This document shows positions 12,001 to 24,541 of a DNA stretch of 64,000 bases, in pieces. The notes below the pieces were generated by a model. It saw only the letters and a list, made by a program, of their open reading frames with translations. It ran no database searches and was not told the origin of the DNA. This DNA is from Armillaria gallica (lineage: Eukaryota > Basidiomycota > Agaricomycetes > Agaricales > Physalacriaceae): positions 2,604,001 through 2,668,000 of the forward strand of contig JBANDB010000006.1 in NCBI GenBank assembly GCA_037576215.1, read 5' to 3'. Every line of letters starts with the position of its first letter. Positions within the stretch are counted from its first letter, which is position 1. The translations under genes and the position numbers were made by a program.

Positions 12001-13722
12001 AGAAGACCCTTGTCAGCCACCGCTCATAAAGAGAAGCTCACTCCTCCGAAGAGACCACTGTCTGCCACCTCCCACAAGGACGGAATGACACAAGAGGACG
12101 CACACGAATGGTTCCTCGAGCATTTCGCTGATTCCCCCGCTCCGAAGAAGAAGAAACCGAACAATTCCTCTTCGCCTGAAGATGATCTTACCAAAGAGCT
12201 GGAGAGGGAGCTGGCAGACGTTGGCACGCCAATACCTGATGCGAATGAGGAGGAAGCCGACCGGATGGAGGTTGACGTGGAAGACGAACTACTGAGTCTG
12301 GTGCAGGATGAGCCTGTGAAGGAGAAAGTCGTGCTGCCACCTGTTCCACCTGTCAGGAAGGCCAGCATGAAAAAGAAGGCTTCCGAGGAGCGCGACAGGG
12401 AGTCGATGCCGCCCCCTGCGACGACGACGGTCAAGACGAAGAAGAGACCTGGTCCTAAGCCAAAGGTCGTGAAGCCTGCGGTTAAACCTACTGCGAAACC
12501 TGGCCCGAAAGGGAAAAGGAGGCGACGGTGCCTCTGAAGGGTAAAGCGGCGTCAATCTCGGCTTCGAGATCGCGGTCGACCAGTGCCATGCCTGGCGATA
12601 CGCAGGAGGAGGGTCAGGATGAGAAGCCCGAAGAGAAGGAGAAGGAGGTGGAAGATGACAAACTCTACTGCGTGTGCAAACGCAAGTACGATGAAGGCCG
12701 GTGTATGATTGGCTGCGATAGGTGCGACGACTGGTATCATACGCAGTGCGTGAATATGTCGGAGCTGGAAGTGGATCTGGTAGACCAGTTCATATGTCCA
12801 CCCTGTATTCAGAGTGCGTGATCTTCCGACTTTGAGTTCTTACTTATAACTGATTTGTCATGACTCAGAAAATCCTCAACTGAACCTGAAGACGACATAC
12901 AAAACCAGGTGTCTTAATGGTCTTGATGATCCTGACCCTTCTTCTACTGAGGCATGCCATCGACCATCAAAAGGTCCCTTGAGCAAGTATTGCTCGCCCG
13001 AGTGCGGCGTCAAGTACATGCGACGAAGGATCGACGCGTATACGGTGAAAGGCGGTAGCCGAGAGGTGCTATGGTCCAAAGTGAAAGATGCAGAGCGACG
13101 AGAAGGGGTCGTGGTTCACTGTCAGACTGGTGCCGTGATGAAGAGCAAGACCAAGGCGGAGCGGGAGATCGAACGCTTGGCTGGGCCACTGGAAGCCGTT
13201 GGTAAAGCACGAGCAGGGTTGCGACGTGCGATGGAGTGTGTTCTGTGGCGAGAACGGGTGTGGGAGTTGGCGTGTCAGCGGGCTGAAGCAGGGGGCGATA
13301 TCTGTGGATGGGATCAACGACTTTGCTTCGGCGAGGAAGAGTGGGAGGAGTGGGGCGACGGTGTGGAGGAAAGCTATGCTGCCGACCCCGATGATACCGA
13401 TGCCGAATGGTGGTGTCTTGGGCCCAAGGATTGCGAGCGGCATCGTGGTTGGCAGTCCATTCGCCAAGACGACATCAATAACGAGAAGACAAAAGGCGAA
13501 GAAGCCATCATGAAACTCACGACCAAAGAGCGAGAAATACGCAAACAGATGGAGGATCTCATCGGCGCCGAGAGCACTGATATTGACAGAGACGCCAAGC
13601 CTGGGCCCTTGAAGAGCAACGGCAAGGTCATCAATGTCAATGGCAACGGGGTCAAGAACGTCAAGGGGAAGGTGAAGGTGAACGGGGATGACAAGAAGAC
13701 ACTGAAGAGGAAGAAACGATAA
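9083..13722 (+). CDS. SPP1: Spp1/CFP1-like PHD-finger subunit of the COMPASS (Set1) complex
   Basis: Spp1 targets the Set1 histone H3K4 methyltransferase complex by reading H3K4 methylation. Exons 9083..10539, 10590..12813 and 12869..13722 would give about 1511 residues, far longer than yeast Spp1 (about 350). A long N-terminal region carries Arg-Asp-Ser and Arg-Glu-His repeats and a charged ERER stretch. The PHD finger lies near residues 1173-1225 (YCVCKRKYDEGRCMIGCDRC, then CPPC). A Cys/His region with CLNGLDDPDP and SKYCSPECGVKYMRRR follows, as in CXXC1/Spp1. The frame slips by one at the A-run 12514-12517. One extra A restores it and makes the length divisible by three. Start MSSRRLAISSLL is chosen because the upstream frame is not conserved-looking. 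Confidence 0.86.
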
Positions 13723-13926
13723 TAGTTTTTCTGCCATGACTTTCCCACCTGTCCGATACTTACCTTGTATTTTTATTACTCTTTTGTAGCCCATCGTCTG
13801 CTTTGTTACTTGCATGTATAGTCAACCACGATAGTCAATGTCAATAGTACAATATGAAACACACAACGTAGAGAGGTCATCAGTAATGTAGAGATGACGT
13901 CGAGCAGATGATACCCTTGGAAAATT

Positions 13927-14523
13927 TTAGTATCCATCGCCTTCCCCTCCTTCTTTGCAGAACCCCTTCTCCTCGAACAGAATCTGGGCTTTGTGTTCTT
14001 CCCTCCGTTTTTTTGCCTCGATGTCGTTCTGATGATACGGTTCCAGCGTTGCATAGTCGACTTGCCGAAGGGGGATTTCATCCTCCTTGTCCAAGTCCTA
14101 TAAATCCGTTAAGCCATGGTCTGGTCACAGCCACGATACGTACAATTTCACCCAGTAGCACTACATTCTCGCCTCGTATGAGAAATAGACCGCGCGGAAA
14201 CTCTGCGAAAGCATTCCCGTGGTATATCCGTTCAACAGTGTCTTCAAGAACCAAATTTGCTGTGCAGGACACAACAGGGTCGGTAAACAGAAACAGACAA
14301 ATGAAGGAGAAAAGACGCACCAAACTGGTCATAGGACCTCAAGACGCCTTGCAGTTTACGCCCGTCTCTGAGTATGACGAGCATCTTCCCTACAAGCAAC
14401 ACGGACGCGAGAAATCAGAAAGGAACGTTATTTTTGAACAGTGTAAGCCATGGCGGTGCGCGACGTACTGTCCACGCAGTCCACCAGCGCGCCGGACGTT
14501 GTGAAGGGTATGAGCGAGTCCAT
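13927..14523 (-). CDS. LSM1: LSM1, Sm-like protein of the mRNA-decay complex
   Basis: Lsm1 is the defining subunit of the cytoplasmic Lsm1-7 ring that binds oligoadenylated mRNA 3' ends and promotes decapping. Four exons (14523..14469, 14389..14321, 14259..14144, 14097..13927) give 136 residues. The Sm1 motif includes [21 protein letters not shown], and Sm2 includes [18 protein letters not shown]. The C-terminal extension [17 protein letters not shown] is specific to Lsm1 among Lsm proteins. The length fits the family. It converges with SPP1, with about 200 bases between stops. Confidence 0.93.
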
Positions 14524-14625
14524 TGCTTGACGCTTGAGTAGATGGTGATCAAGAAGTGTAGATGAGGATTTCAATCGGGTCAAGATATGGGCTATGTATA
14601 TGCTAACAATCTAACAGCTTCCTAA

Positions 14626-15181
14626 GCTGGGATGGCCGAGTCGTTAAGGCGACTTTTTCCGTATATGGTACTTATCCTCTGTATCCTCGCTATCGTTTTT
14701 GACTCATTTTGGAATGGGGACTTTTTCCGTATATGGTACGTACCACAACATATCCTCTGTATCCTCGCCGTTTGTATTGTTTTTGACTCACTATCCTCTG
14801 TATCCTCGCTATCGTTTTTGACTCATTTTGCAATGGGGACTTTTTCCGTATATGGTACTTATCCTCTGTATCCTCGCCGTTTGTATCGTTTTTGACTCAT
14901 TTTGCAATGGGGACTTTTTCCGTATATGGTACATATCCCCTGTATCCTCGCCGTTTGTATCGTTTTCGACTCACTATCCTCTGTATCCTCGCTATCGTTT
15001 TTGACTCATTTTGCAATGGGGATTTGTATATGATATCCTCTGTATCCTCGCCGTTTGTATCGTTTTTGACTCATTTTGGAATGGGGACTTTTTCCGTATA
15101 TGGTACATATCCCCTGTACGATCCGATCATCTCATTATCACTTGGTGTTTCACCGCGTAGGTTCAAATCCTGCTCCCAGCG
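14626..15181 (+). tRNA. Class II (Ser/Leu-like) tRNA gene interrupted by a minisatellite
   Basis: The two ends form a tRNA. The acceptor stem GCTGGGA (14626-14632) pairs fully with TCCCAGC (15174-15180). The D arm GCCGAGTCGTTAAGGC carries a good A box, and the T arm GTAGG-TTCAAAT-CCTGC carries a good B box. A long variable arm (GGTG-TTT-CACC) marks it as class II. A run of six T (15182-15187) follows as a Pol III terminator. Between position 26 and the variable arm lie about 485 bases, mostly tandem repeats. I cannot find a paired anticodon stem, so the anticodon is unassigned. It may be a tRNA with an extreme intron, or a pseudogene with intact ends. The serine type looks closest. Confidence 0.6.
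14651..15119 (+). repeat. Minisatellite inside the tRNA gene
   Basis: This is an imperfect tandem array with a full unit of about 74 bases. It opens with GACTTTTTCCGTATATGGTA, continues with TATCCTCTGTATCCTCGC and ends with TTTTTGACTCATTTTGCAAT plus GGG. The GACTTTTTCC block starts at 14651, 14719, 14838, 14912 and 15086. Units lacking that block are interleaved (for example from 14790, 14973 and 15032), giving spacings of 68, 119, 74 and 174. The array fills the position where the anticodon arm should be. Confidence 0.85.
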
Positions 15182-15187
15182 TTTTTT

Positions 15188-15728
15188 CATACCTTTTTAT
15201 TTTCTCGTGTAGAGCACCGCAGACAGTAGTAAAGTAGAATTTAGACACTAGACTCTAGAGCCGGACTCCGGAGTGACAACTACTGCTGCTGTGGTGTTTC
15301 TAAGTTCTTACTTTTACTAATAAACCGATCAATCTATGGTTAGTTGAAATGTCTCGCTCGCAGTAATCGCCGTCCAGCTTCGCTGTTCAGTGGACCTCCG
15401 AGTTGAAGAATCATTACAGGTTCTTAATGGCTAAGTTTTATGCATTTCCAGACAGGCGCTGCAGCAGAAAACAAAGCTCAGTTGTTCGGTCGGTGTGAAT
15501 AACAACCACGGAGTGATTATTGCTAAAAATATCTTCCATTCCAAACTCTCTGATTTTGTCGAAGCCCCACTCTCCTCAATGAATAGCAGTCACAAAAAAA
15601 TCATCAGGTGCGTCTGAATGTGCCCTATTCTCGCTTGCGCTGTCCTGTAATCTGATGGCTCTGATTATCTTCTCTGTACAGGGCAGTATGAAATATTGAA
15701 CTAGATGAGGTTCGTTCTCATGAAAGAT
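15188..15728. other. Gene-free stretch between the tRNA and the NAA40 relic
   Basis: About 540 bases hold no supportable open frame. They contain short AT-rich tracts but no clear repeat beyond the flanking ones. I see nothing else in it. Confidence 0.4.
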
Positions 15729-16012
15729 GTTCGCACGCTACTACTAGACACAACGTAAAAATAGCGCGTCTATTCAACGTCGACGTAGGCTCCTCAGCTA
15801 GCCTCGTTTCTCGTAGCATGGAAGCGTTCAGCACTTACGAAGCTGCACTGAAAGTATTTTATAGTCGACATCACGTACTGTTCGATGATGTTTCGTCCAC
15901 GACGAAGCTGCTCTTTTTCAATACTCGGATCAACCTTGCACTGAAACTGTGCAAATACTTAAAATCCAAATAGCAATTGGTGTTTCACTGCATCATATTC
16001 CCAGTGTTTTTT
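15729..16012 (-). pseudogene. Relic copy of the NAA40 3' end and of the tRNA 3' half
   Basis: Bases 15729-15910 align, with many substitutions and small gaps, to 16218-16402, which holds the last exon and 3' flank of intact NAA40. The FVVDETS-coding part is recognisable, but stops interrupt it at once. Just beyond it, 15976-16012 resembles the 3' half of the interrupted tRNA (TTGGTGTTTCAC, then TCCCAG and a T-run) with about nine bases missing. The order suggests an old tandem duplication of a block containing the NAA40 tail and the neighbouring tRNA. No function is claimed. Confidence 0.65.
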
Positions 16013-16317
16013 GAATGTTTTATTTACGAAATTTTGAGTGCTCGCTGCTCGCTGGACGACTGGACGACTATTGCTAATGGCCGTATTGTTCAGTTTAGCC
16101 TTTCTGATCGGTGACCGCACCCGTCTGTTGAGAAATGACTCCCCGATTGGCGTAAAGGCATCTGTCTTGAAGTAACGTTCATCTTAAACGATTTGCCACC
16201 CCAATAGTGTTAAGTATGTCCTAGAAGTAGCACAGGGGCGATATCATAGTAGTCTATTCCGCATTAACGTCAATATAGACTCAGCTGGCATGGCTTCTCT
16301 CTAGCACCCCAAAGCAT

Positions 16318-17207
16318 TCAGCGTTTGCCAAGCTTCATCGAAAGTAATTTATAGTCAGCATCATCGTCAGTGTCCGGCGATGTTTCATCCACAACAAAGC
16401 TGTGGTTGATGTTAGCGACTGTACGCAGTTAATAAAAAGATATATATTGCTACCCCAATGCAAAATAAAACGCAAGTGCAACGTCATTTGCTAAACGTAC
16501 AAGATCAATTAGAAATCCCATATGAATTGACCCCATACCTTCAAAAACGGTGAGCATGATCTTCTGCATGCGCCAGCTTTCGCCAATGGAACCCAGGAGA
16601 TCCATCAATTTACGTCCAAGCCCACTGCGCCGGGATGCGTTTGATACCTGAAGTTCGTAACTATATAGAACCTGGTAAAGAGAAATTTCTAATGATGAAG
16701 CATGAAAGCCGACCAGTAAAGCATGTCCAAGTCGTTTTCATGTTCGAACCTGAAGATACTGTACCCTGATAACGCCTGTGTGTCCGGCGTCCGAGCTACG
16801 ACAAACCGTGACAGAGGATCGAACATTTCTTTTCGTTTGTCGGTAGGATCCCAACCAAAAGAAGATTGTGCATACCTAGCGTAGTCTTCAGTGGAATACT
16901 CAGCGCTATACATGGCTGTAACGCACAAGTCGCGCATATTGGTTTCCAACATCGCAAATATATCCTCACGGAGTTGCTTGGATAGTTCATTGGAGGTCAA
17001 TACTTCGAAGCTATGTCGAAAGTGCATTTATATTGCGCGAGTGTGCCCACGATCGCATACTAGGACATACGTAGGATCGGATACGCTGAGAGCTTTCGAC
17101 AACTCTGCCGCTGATGCCTTGATAAGAGTTCAGGAAAGCGGACGTTTATCAAATAATCCCTTTACCTTGTTGGCATCACGAACACGCTTCGAACCGTTGG
17201 CCAACAT
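16318..17207 (-). CDS. NAA40: N-alpha-acetyltransferase 40 (histone H2A/H4 Nat4)
   Basis: NatD acetylates the N-terminal Ser of histones H2A and H4. Six exons (17207..17166, 17117..17071, 17010..16714, 16660..16539, 16490..16454, 16399..16318) give 208 residues with all phases consistent. The GNAT fold is visible: YSIFRFEHENDLDMLYCYELQ leads into the acetyl-CoA loop SRRSGLGRKLM, then KIMLTVFEANDVALAFYFALGF. MYSAEYSTEDY and SFGWDPTDKRKEM match the substrate-binding region of Naa40. MLANGSKRVRDANK is taken as start because the upstream frame has no ATG. One donor is GTCGGC, slightly off consensus. The last exon has a decayed duplicate at 15729-15910. Confidence 0.91.
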
Positions 17208-17393
17208 ATCGTCCGCAAATTGCAATGGACGGGAGGACAAAGGGAGCTTTAATCGGCATCTTCCGTCTCCACTTCGACAATGACCCGCATGACGTAATGT
17301 GCTTATTTTCTCTTTCCACTTTCTGGGTAGAAATTTGTTGAACGTCGACTACCTTTTATCGTCCCCTCGTCTGAATATTCGGTACTCTCAAAG

Positions 17394-19347
<1,954 letters not shown>

Positions 19348-19487
19348 AGGCCTTCTGGTTGACCGTCTCGTTAGCCATTCACTTAGATTCCCTTTTTTGG
19401 ATTTACTATGCTCTGTATATTTGCCACACTACTGACAACCAAACAAAGACACTTGTCATCCATTTCTCACTACATTCTTCCTCGACG

Positions 19488-20274
19488 ATGGACAAAACAG
19501 ATCTAGAGACATATCAAGTCCAGCTATCTCAAGTAGAGGTCGCACTCTCTGCCGACCCAGATAATCCAGAGCTCGAAGCACTACGTTCAGAGCTGAAGGA
19601 GCTTATTGGACTTACCCAAACCGCACTCGCTCAAGCTGAGCTAGCATCGTCATCGAAAGTCGAGTCTTCGCGAAAGTCTTCCTCAGCTACTCCAGTACAG
19701 ACGTGGACTGCCGGCGACGAGTGTCAGGCCAAATATTCAGCAGATGGGGGTTGGTACCCGGCGAGGATAACGTCAGTAGGGGGCTCTGCAGACAACCGTG
19801 TTTACAGCATTGTATTCAAGGGTTACAACACGACAGAGCAGGTGAAAGCATCCGAAGTTAGACCACTTCCCGCAAACTTCACCTACAATGCACCGGTATC
19901 GAACAAACGCAAGCTGAGCAAGCAGGAGGAGGAGGAGCGGGAGCGAAAGAAGAAGAAGAACGAGAAGAAGCTGGAGGCAAAGGCAGCCAAAGCGAAAGAG
20001 CAGACCCAAAAACAGGCGACATGGCAAAAGTTTGCGAAGAAGTCAGAAAAGAAGGGGGTGCACATCGCAGGCGTTGCCGGGACCAGTATCTTCAAAACAC
20101 CCGACAACCCCCTTGGTCGAGGTGAGCGTCGTTCCGCAAATTTGTTTATCTGTTTCCTTATACTCACATGATTCTTTTTCTATAGTTGGAGTTACTGGGA
20201 GTGGGAAAGGCATGACGGAGGTGGCAACTCGGGGCAAGCATGTCTTCGTTGCCAAAGACGATGAGAATCCGTAA
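19488..20274 (+). CDS. SPF30: Survival-motor-neuron-related splicing factor 30
   Basis: SPF30 (SMNDC1) is a Tudor protein that helps assemble the spliceosome, bridging U2 and the tri-snRNP through dimethyl-arginine. Two exons (19488..20121 and 20186..20274) give 240 residues. A coiled N-terminus (LETYQVQLSQVEVALSADPD) precedes the Tudor domain, near residues 75-130: GDECQAKYSADGGWYPARI and FKGYNTTEQVKASEVRPL. Next is a Lys/Glu-rich helix with KKKKNEKKLEAKAA. The conserved C-terminus runs WQKFAKKSEKKG...GVTGSGKGMTE across the intron. Length and order fit the family. Confidence 0.92.
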
Positions 20275-21176
20275 CCGAACTCCACGTCCCCGTCCACTTT
20301 GCTGATGACGACTTATGTTAGAAGTTAGTCGAGCCCATCAAGCATGTTACATCTGCTGGGAAACTGGGGAACGAGCATACGTGACGTTTTTATTCTTTTT
20401 GCCTTGTATATCACAATCCTCATCATTTTGTCTTTCGTTTCATTCGTACCTCCGTGTCAGATTTAGGTGTTAACTCTTCTGGACACACGCAGGCATTCGA
20501 CTCAACGTCGTCTGCCATCCGATAAACAATGGTTGCGACATGGAGCAATTACACTCTGTAAACGACCCTCCGAATGTCTGTTTTAGTACTGAATGTATAC
20601 AGTACTCCTGGCGCTTAATCGCAGTTTGCTCTCTCTGGACTTAATTGAGCGTCATGAGGTCGTCCCGGTGATCTATGTCAATGTTCATGCTTCTCCCTCG
20701 AAGGCTTCATTGACCTCGGATAACCGGCCCATGCACGTACGGATGCACAATGTACGTACGGGCTCTCATTCGTCTGAGATAGGCCAGAAATCTGAGTTCC
20801 ATAAAAGGTGGGCTCAGACACATTCGCGGGAAGGACTGCTCTCACCCCTTGTCATGTCTAACCCTAAATCGCCACCGTTTTTTTTCATGAAGTGGTTCTT
20901 AGGGTGAGCACGCGAGTGAATACAATCGTACATCGCCGCAGGTTCTTCCCTTGTACGTGTTGTCGATCTAGACGGTATGATGGTGTCCTTTTCCATGCGC
21001 CAAGTTACATTGTAACTGGAAAATGCCAGGATCTCCCATGAGTACACCATTAGTAGTACCGGTTCGTACGGCGTCAACAACAAAACTATGGTTTGAATAT
21101 GTATGGTACAAGAATGTGATATTCCGTTGAGTCTTTCTTTCAGATTGATGCTAAGTTCTAACGATGCATTAAGTGG
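20275..21176. other. Intergenic stretch between convergent genes
   Basis: Nine hundred bases separate the stop of SPF30 from the stop of the minus-strand gene at 21177. Open frames on both strands are short and lack family motifs. A small inverted motif built on GTACGTAC-like sequence occurs near 20735-20760. I see no RNA gene. Confidence 0.4.
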
Positions 21177-21943
21177 TCAATTTTCTCCTGAATAGGGCTC
21201 GGGCACGTCTGAATGGTCTAAAGTACGGACTAGTGCATTGTTCTGCGTCGGCAAGGCGTCAGGGTAACGATAATTAATTTCCGGGCATCGAGACTTACCG
21301 CGCGCTCTAGTTCGAGCAATTTAAGCTTCGCTATTGATGCGTCGTACTGAAGACCCGACACCATGCTCTGAAAATCAGGGGATGAGATCACCTGGTGTTT
21401 GCTTTTAGGTAAAAGAACTGACCTTCGCCGTTTTTGAATTCAAACCTTTGAACTGTTCTAGCTCGTCGAAGCCTACCGGCCAAAACCCGAGACTTGAAAC
21501 ACGGCGTCAGAGACAACGAATCTATCAAGGGATGACATGACCGACCTAAAAAGCTGGGCATGCAAGTGATCGATGTGGGCCTCGAGGCTTGCCATGTATA
21601 TTGTCCGTCGATGGGGGGCGCCCAGGGTGGACCTGGAAGGAGAGGCGAATAAGTATCCCCGCGATTGGACAAAAAAAACGATTTACAACTCATATGCATT
21701 GAAGAGATTTTTCTCCAGGGCGTGGTTCCATATCTTGCGACGCTTGCCTTCTTCTTTTTTGGCGTACAGACGAGCATATGGGTGTGCAATTATTCTGGAG
21801 GCAGAGCATTGCTTGGGCTGAGAGAATGGGTGATCGGGATATTGCAGCTCATGGGCCGTGATCGGCGCGAGCGCAGGGAAGGGCAGAGACGCAGAAGGAG
21901 AACCTTCAGACTGAGAGGTGGACTGAGAATTTTTGGAGGCCAT
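21177..21943 (-). CDS. Conserved-looking protein of unknown function
   Basis: I do not recognise a named family. Five exons (21943..21690, 21632..21546, 21492..21423, 21367..21299, 21242..21177) close perfectly in phase and give 181 residues. The first 60 residues are Ser/Pro-rich. The rest is basic and helical, with AHPYARLYAKKEEGKRRKIW, then LGAPHRRTIYMASLEAHIDH, FDELEQFKGLNSKTAKSM and a closing leucine-rich coiled segment (AKLKLLELERANNALV). Five regular introns and an amphipathic helix argue for a real gene. The coiled C-terminus suggests a scaffolding or dimerising role, but that is a guess. A TATATAT box lies about 41 bases upstream of the start (21984-21990). Confidence 0.72.
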
Positions 21944-22924
21944 GGCAAGAGAGAAAGATGCACGAACGACCGGGAACCCGACGATATATATGGGGCCAGG
22001 TGAAAGTGACGGGCAAAAGATGTATTAATTAGAAGGATGGGAAGCCTGTCTAAGGAGAAGAGTAAATCACCCCGGCGATTGTATGTCTACCTGGAGCTGG
22101 AGTAAAGAGTAATAACGGTGAGTGATCGGATCTTTTCCCCCAGAGATAGAAACTGGCTAACCAAGCAAATTTGTCCAGGAAAACAATCAGAAAACAACAT
22201 AAGGAAAGACAAGAGTGCCTGTTCTGTTGGGAGATCCAGAGAAGGACTTGCTTCGGATTCTGAAGGTTCTCTCAGCTGGCAGCCGGTTGCAGCGTGGGAA
22301 GTCGGTCTGCAATCAAGTCGAACGAAGACAAGAATCACTCAGTTTCCCTCTGACAAGCGGACGTGGCCCGCCCATCTTCCATCCGCTCTAAGAATCTGAC
22401 CGCCGTGGTGCCAGCACCGGATCGTGTCACAAATCGTCATTTTTGCTCCAATCTTCTGCGCAAACAACCCTTGTCCCCCCAGGATGGGAAACCCGCCATC
22501 GAGCTGTCCAGGGCTGGGAGAACTCTGATACGCCGCCCGCGTCGCCAAAGCCTAATATTTCGCAGAGCCGAATTAACCCAGGATCATGGATAGGATCGTG
22601 CAAATCTTGATCTGGCTGAATGGAGCGTTTTTCAATTAAATGATTTTGTGATTTTATAGAGTTGAACGGGTTTATTTTAGGGTCGTTGGCATTTGCAGCC
22701 GACACCGACTTCTGCGCTTCTGCACCGACAAGGTATTCGAATTGCCTAATCCAGCCACTCTCGATCGCAGTTCACTGATGTTTTCGTGACTCTATATCCT
22801 GCGATATTCTTGGCCCAACCGAAATAAGCAATATCAAAATGATTCATCGTCCCTTTGCTTTTTTTTCTCCCCGAGCTGGGCTTATATAAATACGTCTCCG
22901 TTCGTCTCTGTTCTTAGCGCTGCC
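21944..22924. other. Divergent promoter region with TATA boxes
   Basis: The 981 bases between two divergent start codons contain TATATAT at 21984-21990, close to the minus-strand gene. They also contain TATATAA at 22883-22889, 36 bases before the plus-strand start at 22925. The middle has no supportable coding frame. Confidence 0.45.
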
Positions 22925-24167
22925 ATGTCTTTCCCAGAGACGCACCCCAACTCACAATACCACTACGACGCCTCGGTGAGTTTTCTTTTCTTTATTTTTT
23001 CATATCCTTATCTGTCGTTCTAGGGCATCTACGCGTCGTCTTCAGATAGCGACGGTCCTCCTACCCCCTGCTATCCATCTCCCGCTTCTGGGACAGAGGC
23101 ATACTCATACTCGCCCGCCGAGTACTATCCCAAAACTGAGGGTTCTACTCCATTTTGGCCTACGTCGTATGCTCAAGCTCCTGACGTCGCATTGCCGACA
23201 GAGATACCGCTTCATGCTCCAGTTCCTCTTCCCCGCCCGTCGTCGCTGCTTTATCCCGACGCCCAAACGGGGAGTTACCCCATTCAAGATGCACCCGGAC
23301 CATCGTATCCACTGTTCGGCAGCTACTCTTCTCAGCCTCTGCTTTCTCCAGTATCGCCCCTTGAGCCATTTCCCGAGCCCAGTCATCCAGACCTAGTACC
23401 TCTTCAGCCGCTCGTGCCTTTGGAAACTCCCCCATTTGAACCCTTTGTTAATTTTTACAATACCAACCCCTGCGACCTGCCTCTCTTAACGTTTCCCACT
23501 CCCAGCGAGCTCCTCAACGACCAGCCGTCCACCGTCTCCGAACCTCATGATTTGGGTCCCGACAAAGCTGACACCGCTAGGAGAGCCCGCAGTCGCGCTA
23601 TGGCGAAGAGCGTCGGGTTTACCCCGACAGATCCGTGAGTCCAATCCTCTTGGCCTGCGTTTCCCCGAGCTGACTATTGACTCCCTGCAGGGACTCCATC
23701 TCCTCGCATGAGAAAAAAGGCACTACCTCGAATGCTTGGAGCGATATGTGATCTATTTACACGAGCAACTCAACCTCATTGGCACTCAACCCGTTGCTCT
23801 GGAACGAGTTTCCAATTATCGCGGTCTCAGTAGCCGTTCTATAAGGGTATGTCTGCATAACCTTGAGTTTACCGAACTGTTCCCCGAGCATTTGCCTTTT
23901 TTTTTTCGCTCCTCTCAGACGCTGCTTGTACACATGAAAAATACGACACGAAATCTTAACCTCCAACGCATGACGGAAGAGTACAGGGTCGGTATTTCTT
24001 TACTTGCGAGTTCCTCTTATCGCTCATCTGTCTTGCTATAGTTCTTGTCTCTTCGCGATGCTCTCATCAAGCAGGAAGCTACTGCTGAGGCGCTGAAGCA
24101 GGGTCAGTCACGTTCAACTGAACCGGGAGCAACTGAATACGTGAATAATGGAGGTGATAATGTATGA
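22925..24167 (+). CDS. Proline/serine-rich protein of unknown function, possible regulator
   Basis: I do not recognise a named family. Exons 22925..22975, 23024..23634, 23691..23846, 23919..23987 and 24042..24167 give about 337 residues if one base is added in the A-run 23713-23718. Without it the frame ends within exon 3. The first two thirds are Pro/Ser/Tyr-rich with few charged residues, like an activation domain. The C-terminal third is compact and helical: SSHEKKRHYLECLERYV, LHEQLNLIGTQPVALERV, YRGLSSRSIRTLLVHMKN, ending in a short coil. That plan (disordered activation-like region plus basic helical module) resembles fungal regulators, but no DNA-binding motif can be named. TATATAA sits 36 bases upstream. 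Confidence 0.68.
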
Positions 24168-24541
24168 CGCTTTCGATGTCGTTATAGTGTTTTCGCTTTC
24201 GTATCTGCAACTTTGCTTTGTATAATACCTTATTCCTGGAGTCCGATAGGGCCATCTTATCCGTAATTTTTCTTAGCATGCTTACACCGAGGCACCTGGA
24301 ACTTATCATAGTCAATATCATTGCTCCAACTGACTGCCATAACGGCAGACTTCGACATACCCCTTCTCACCTGCGGAGCATATGGAGAAGAATTATGTGA
24401 GCGCCACCGGGTGGTTAGTTGAATTGAACACAGGGCTTAGAAGTGTTGAGATAAAGTTCATATGCGCACAATATGCGTATAATACCTGTTACATTGATTA
24501 CTGACACTATATCCAAAGATCGTTATACAACAGATGCACAT
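24168..24541. other. Short gap between convergent genes
   Basis: The 374 bases between the stop codons of the plus-strand unknown and the eisosome gene hold only 3' UTR-like AT-rich sequence. I see no further gene. Confidence 0.4.

Noticed and set aside
9113..12555. Several long open frames antisense to SPP1
   Set aside because: They are shadows of biased Ser/Arg/Glu codons in the sense gene; composition is Leu/Ser/Val-rich and unstructured.
14651..15119. CRISPR-like array
   Set aside because: The repeats are contiguous and diverged, with no unique spacers of constant length, and the host is a eukaryote. It is a minisatellite.
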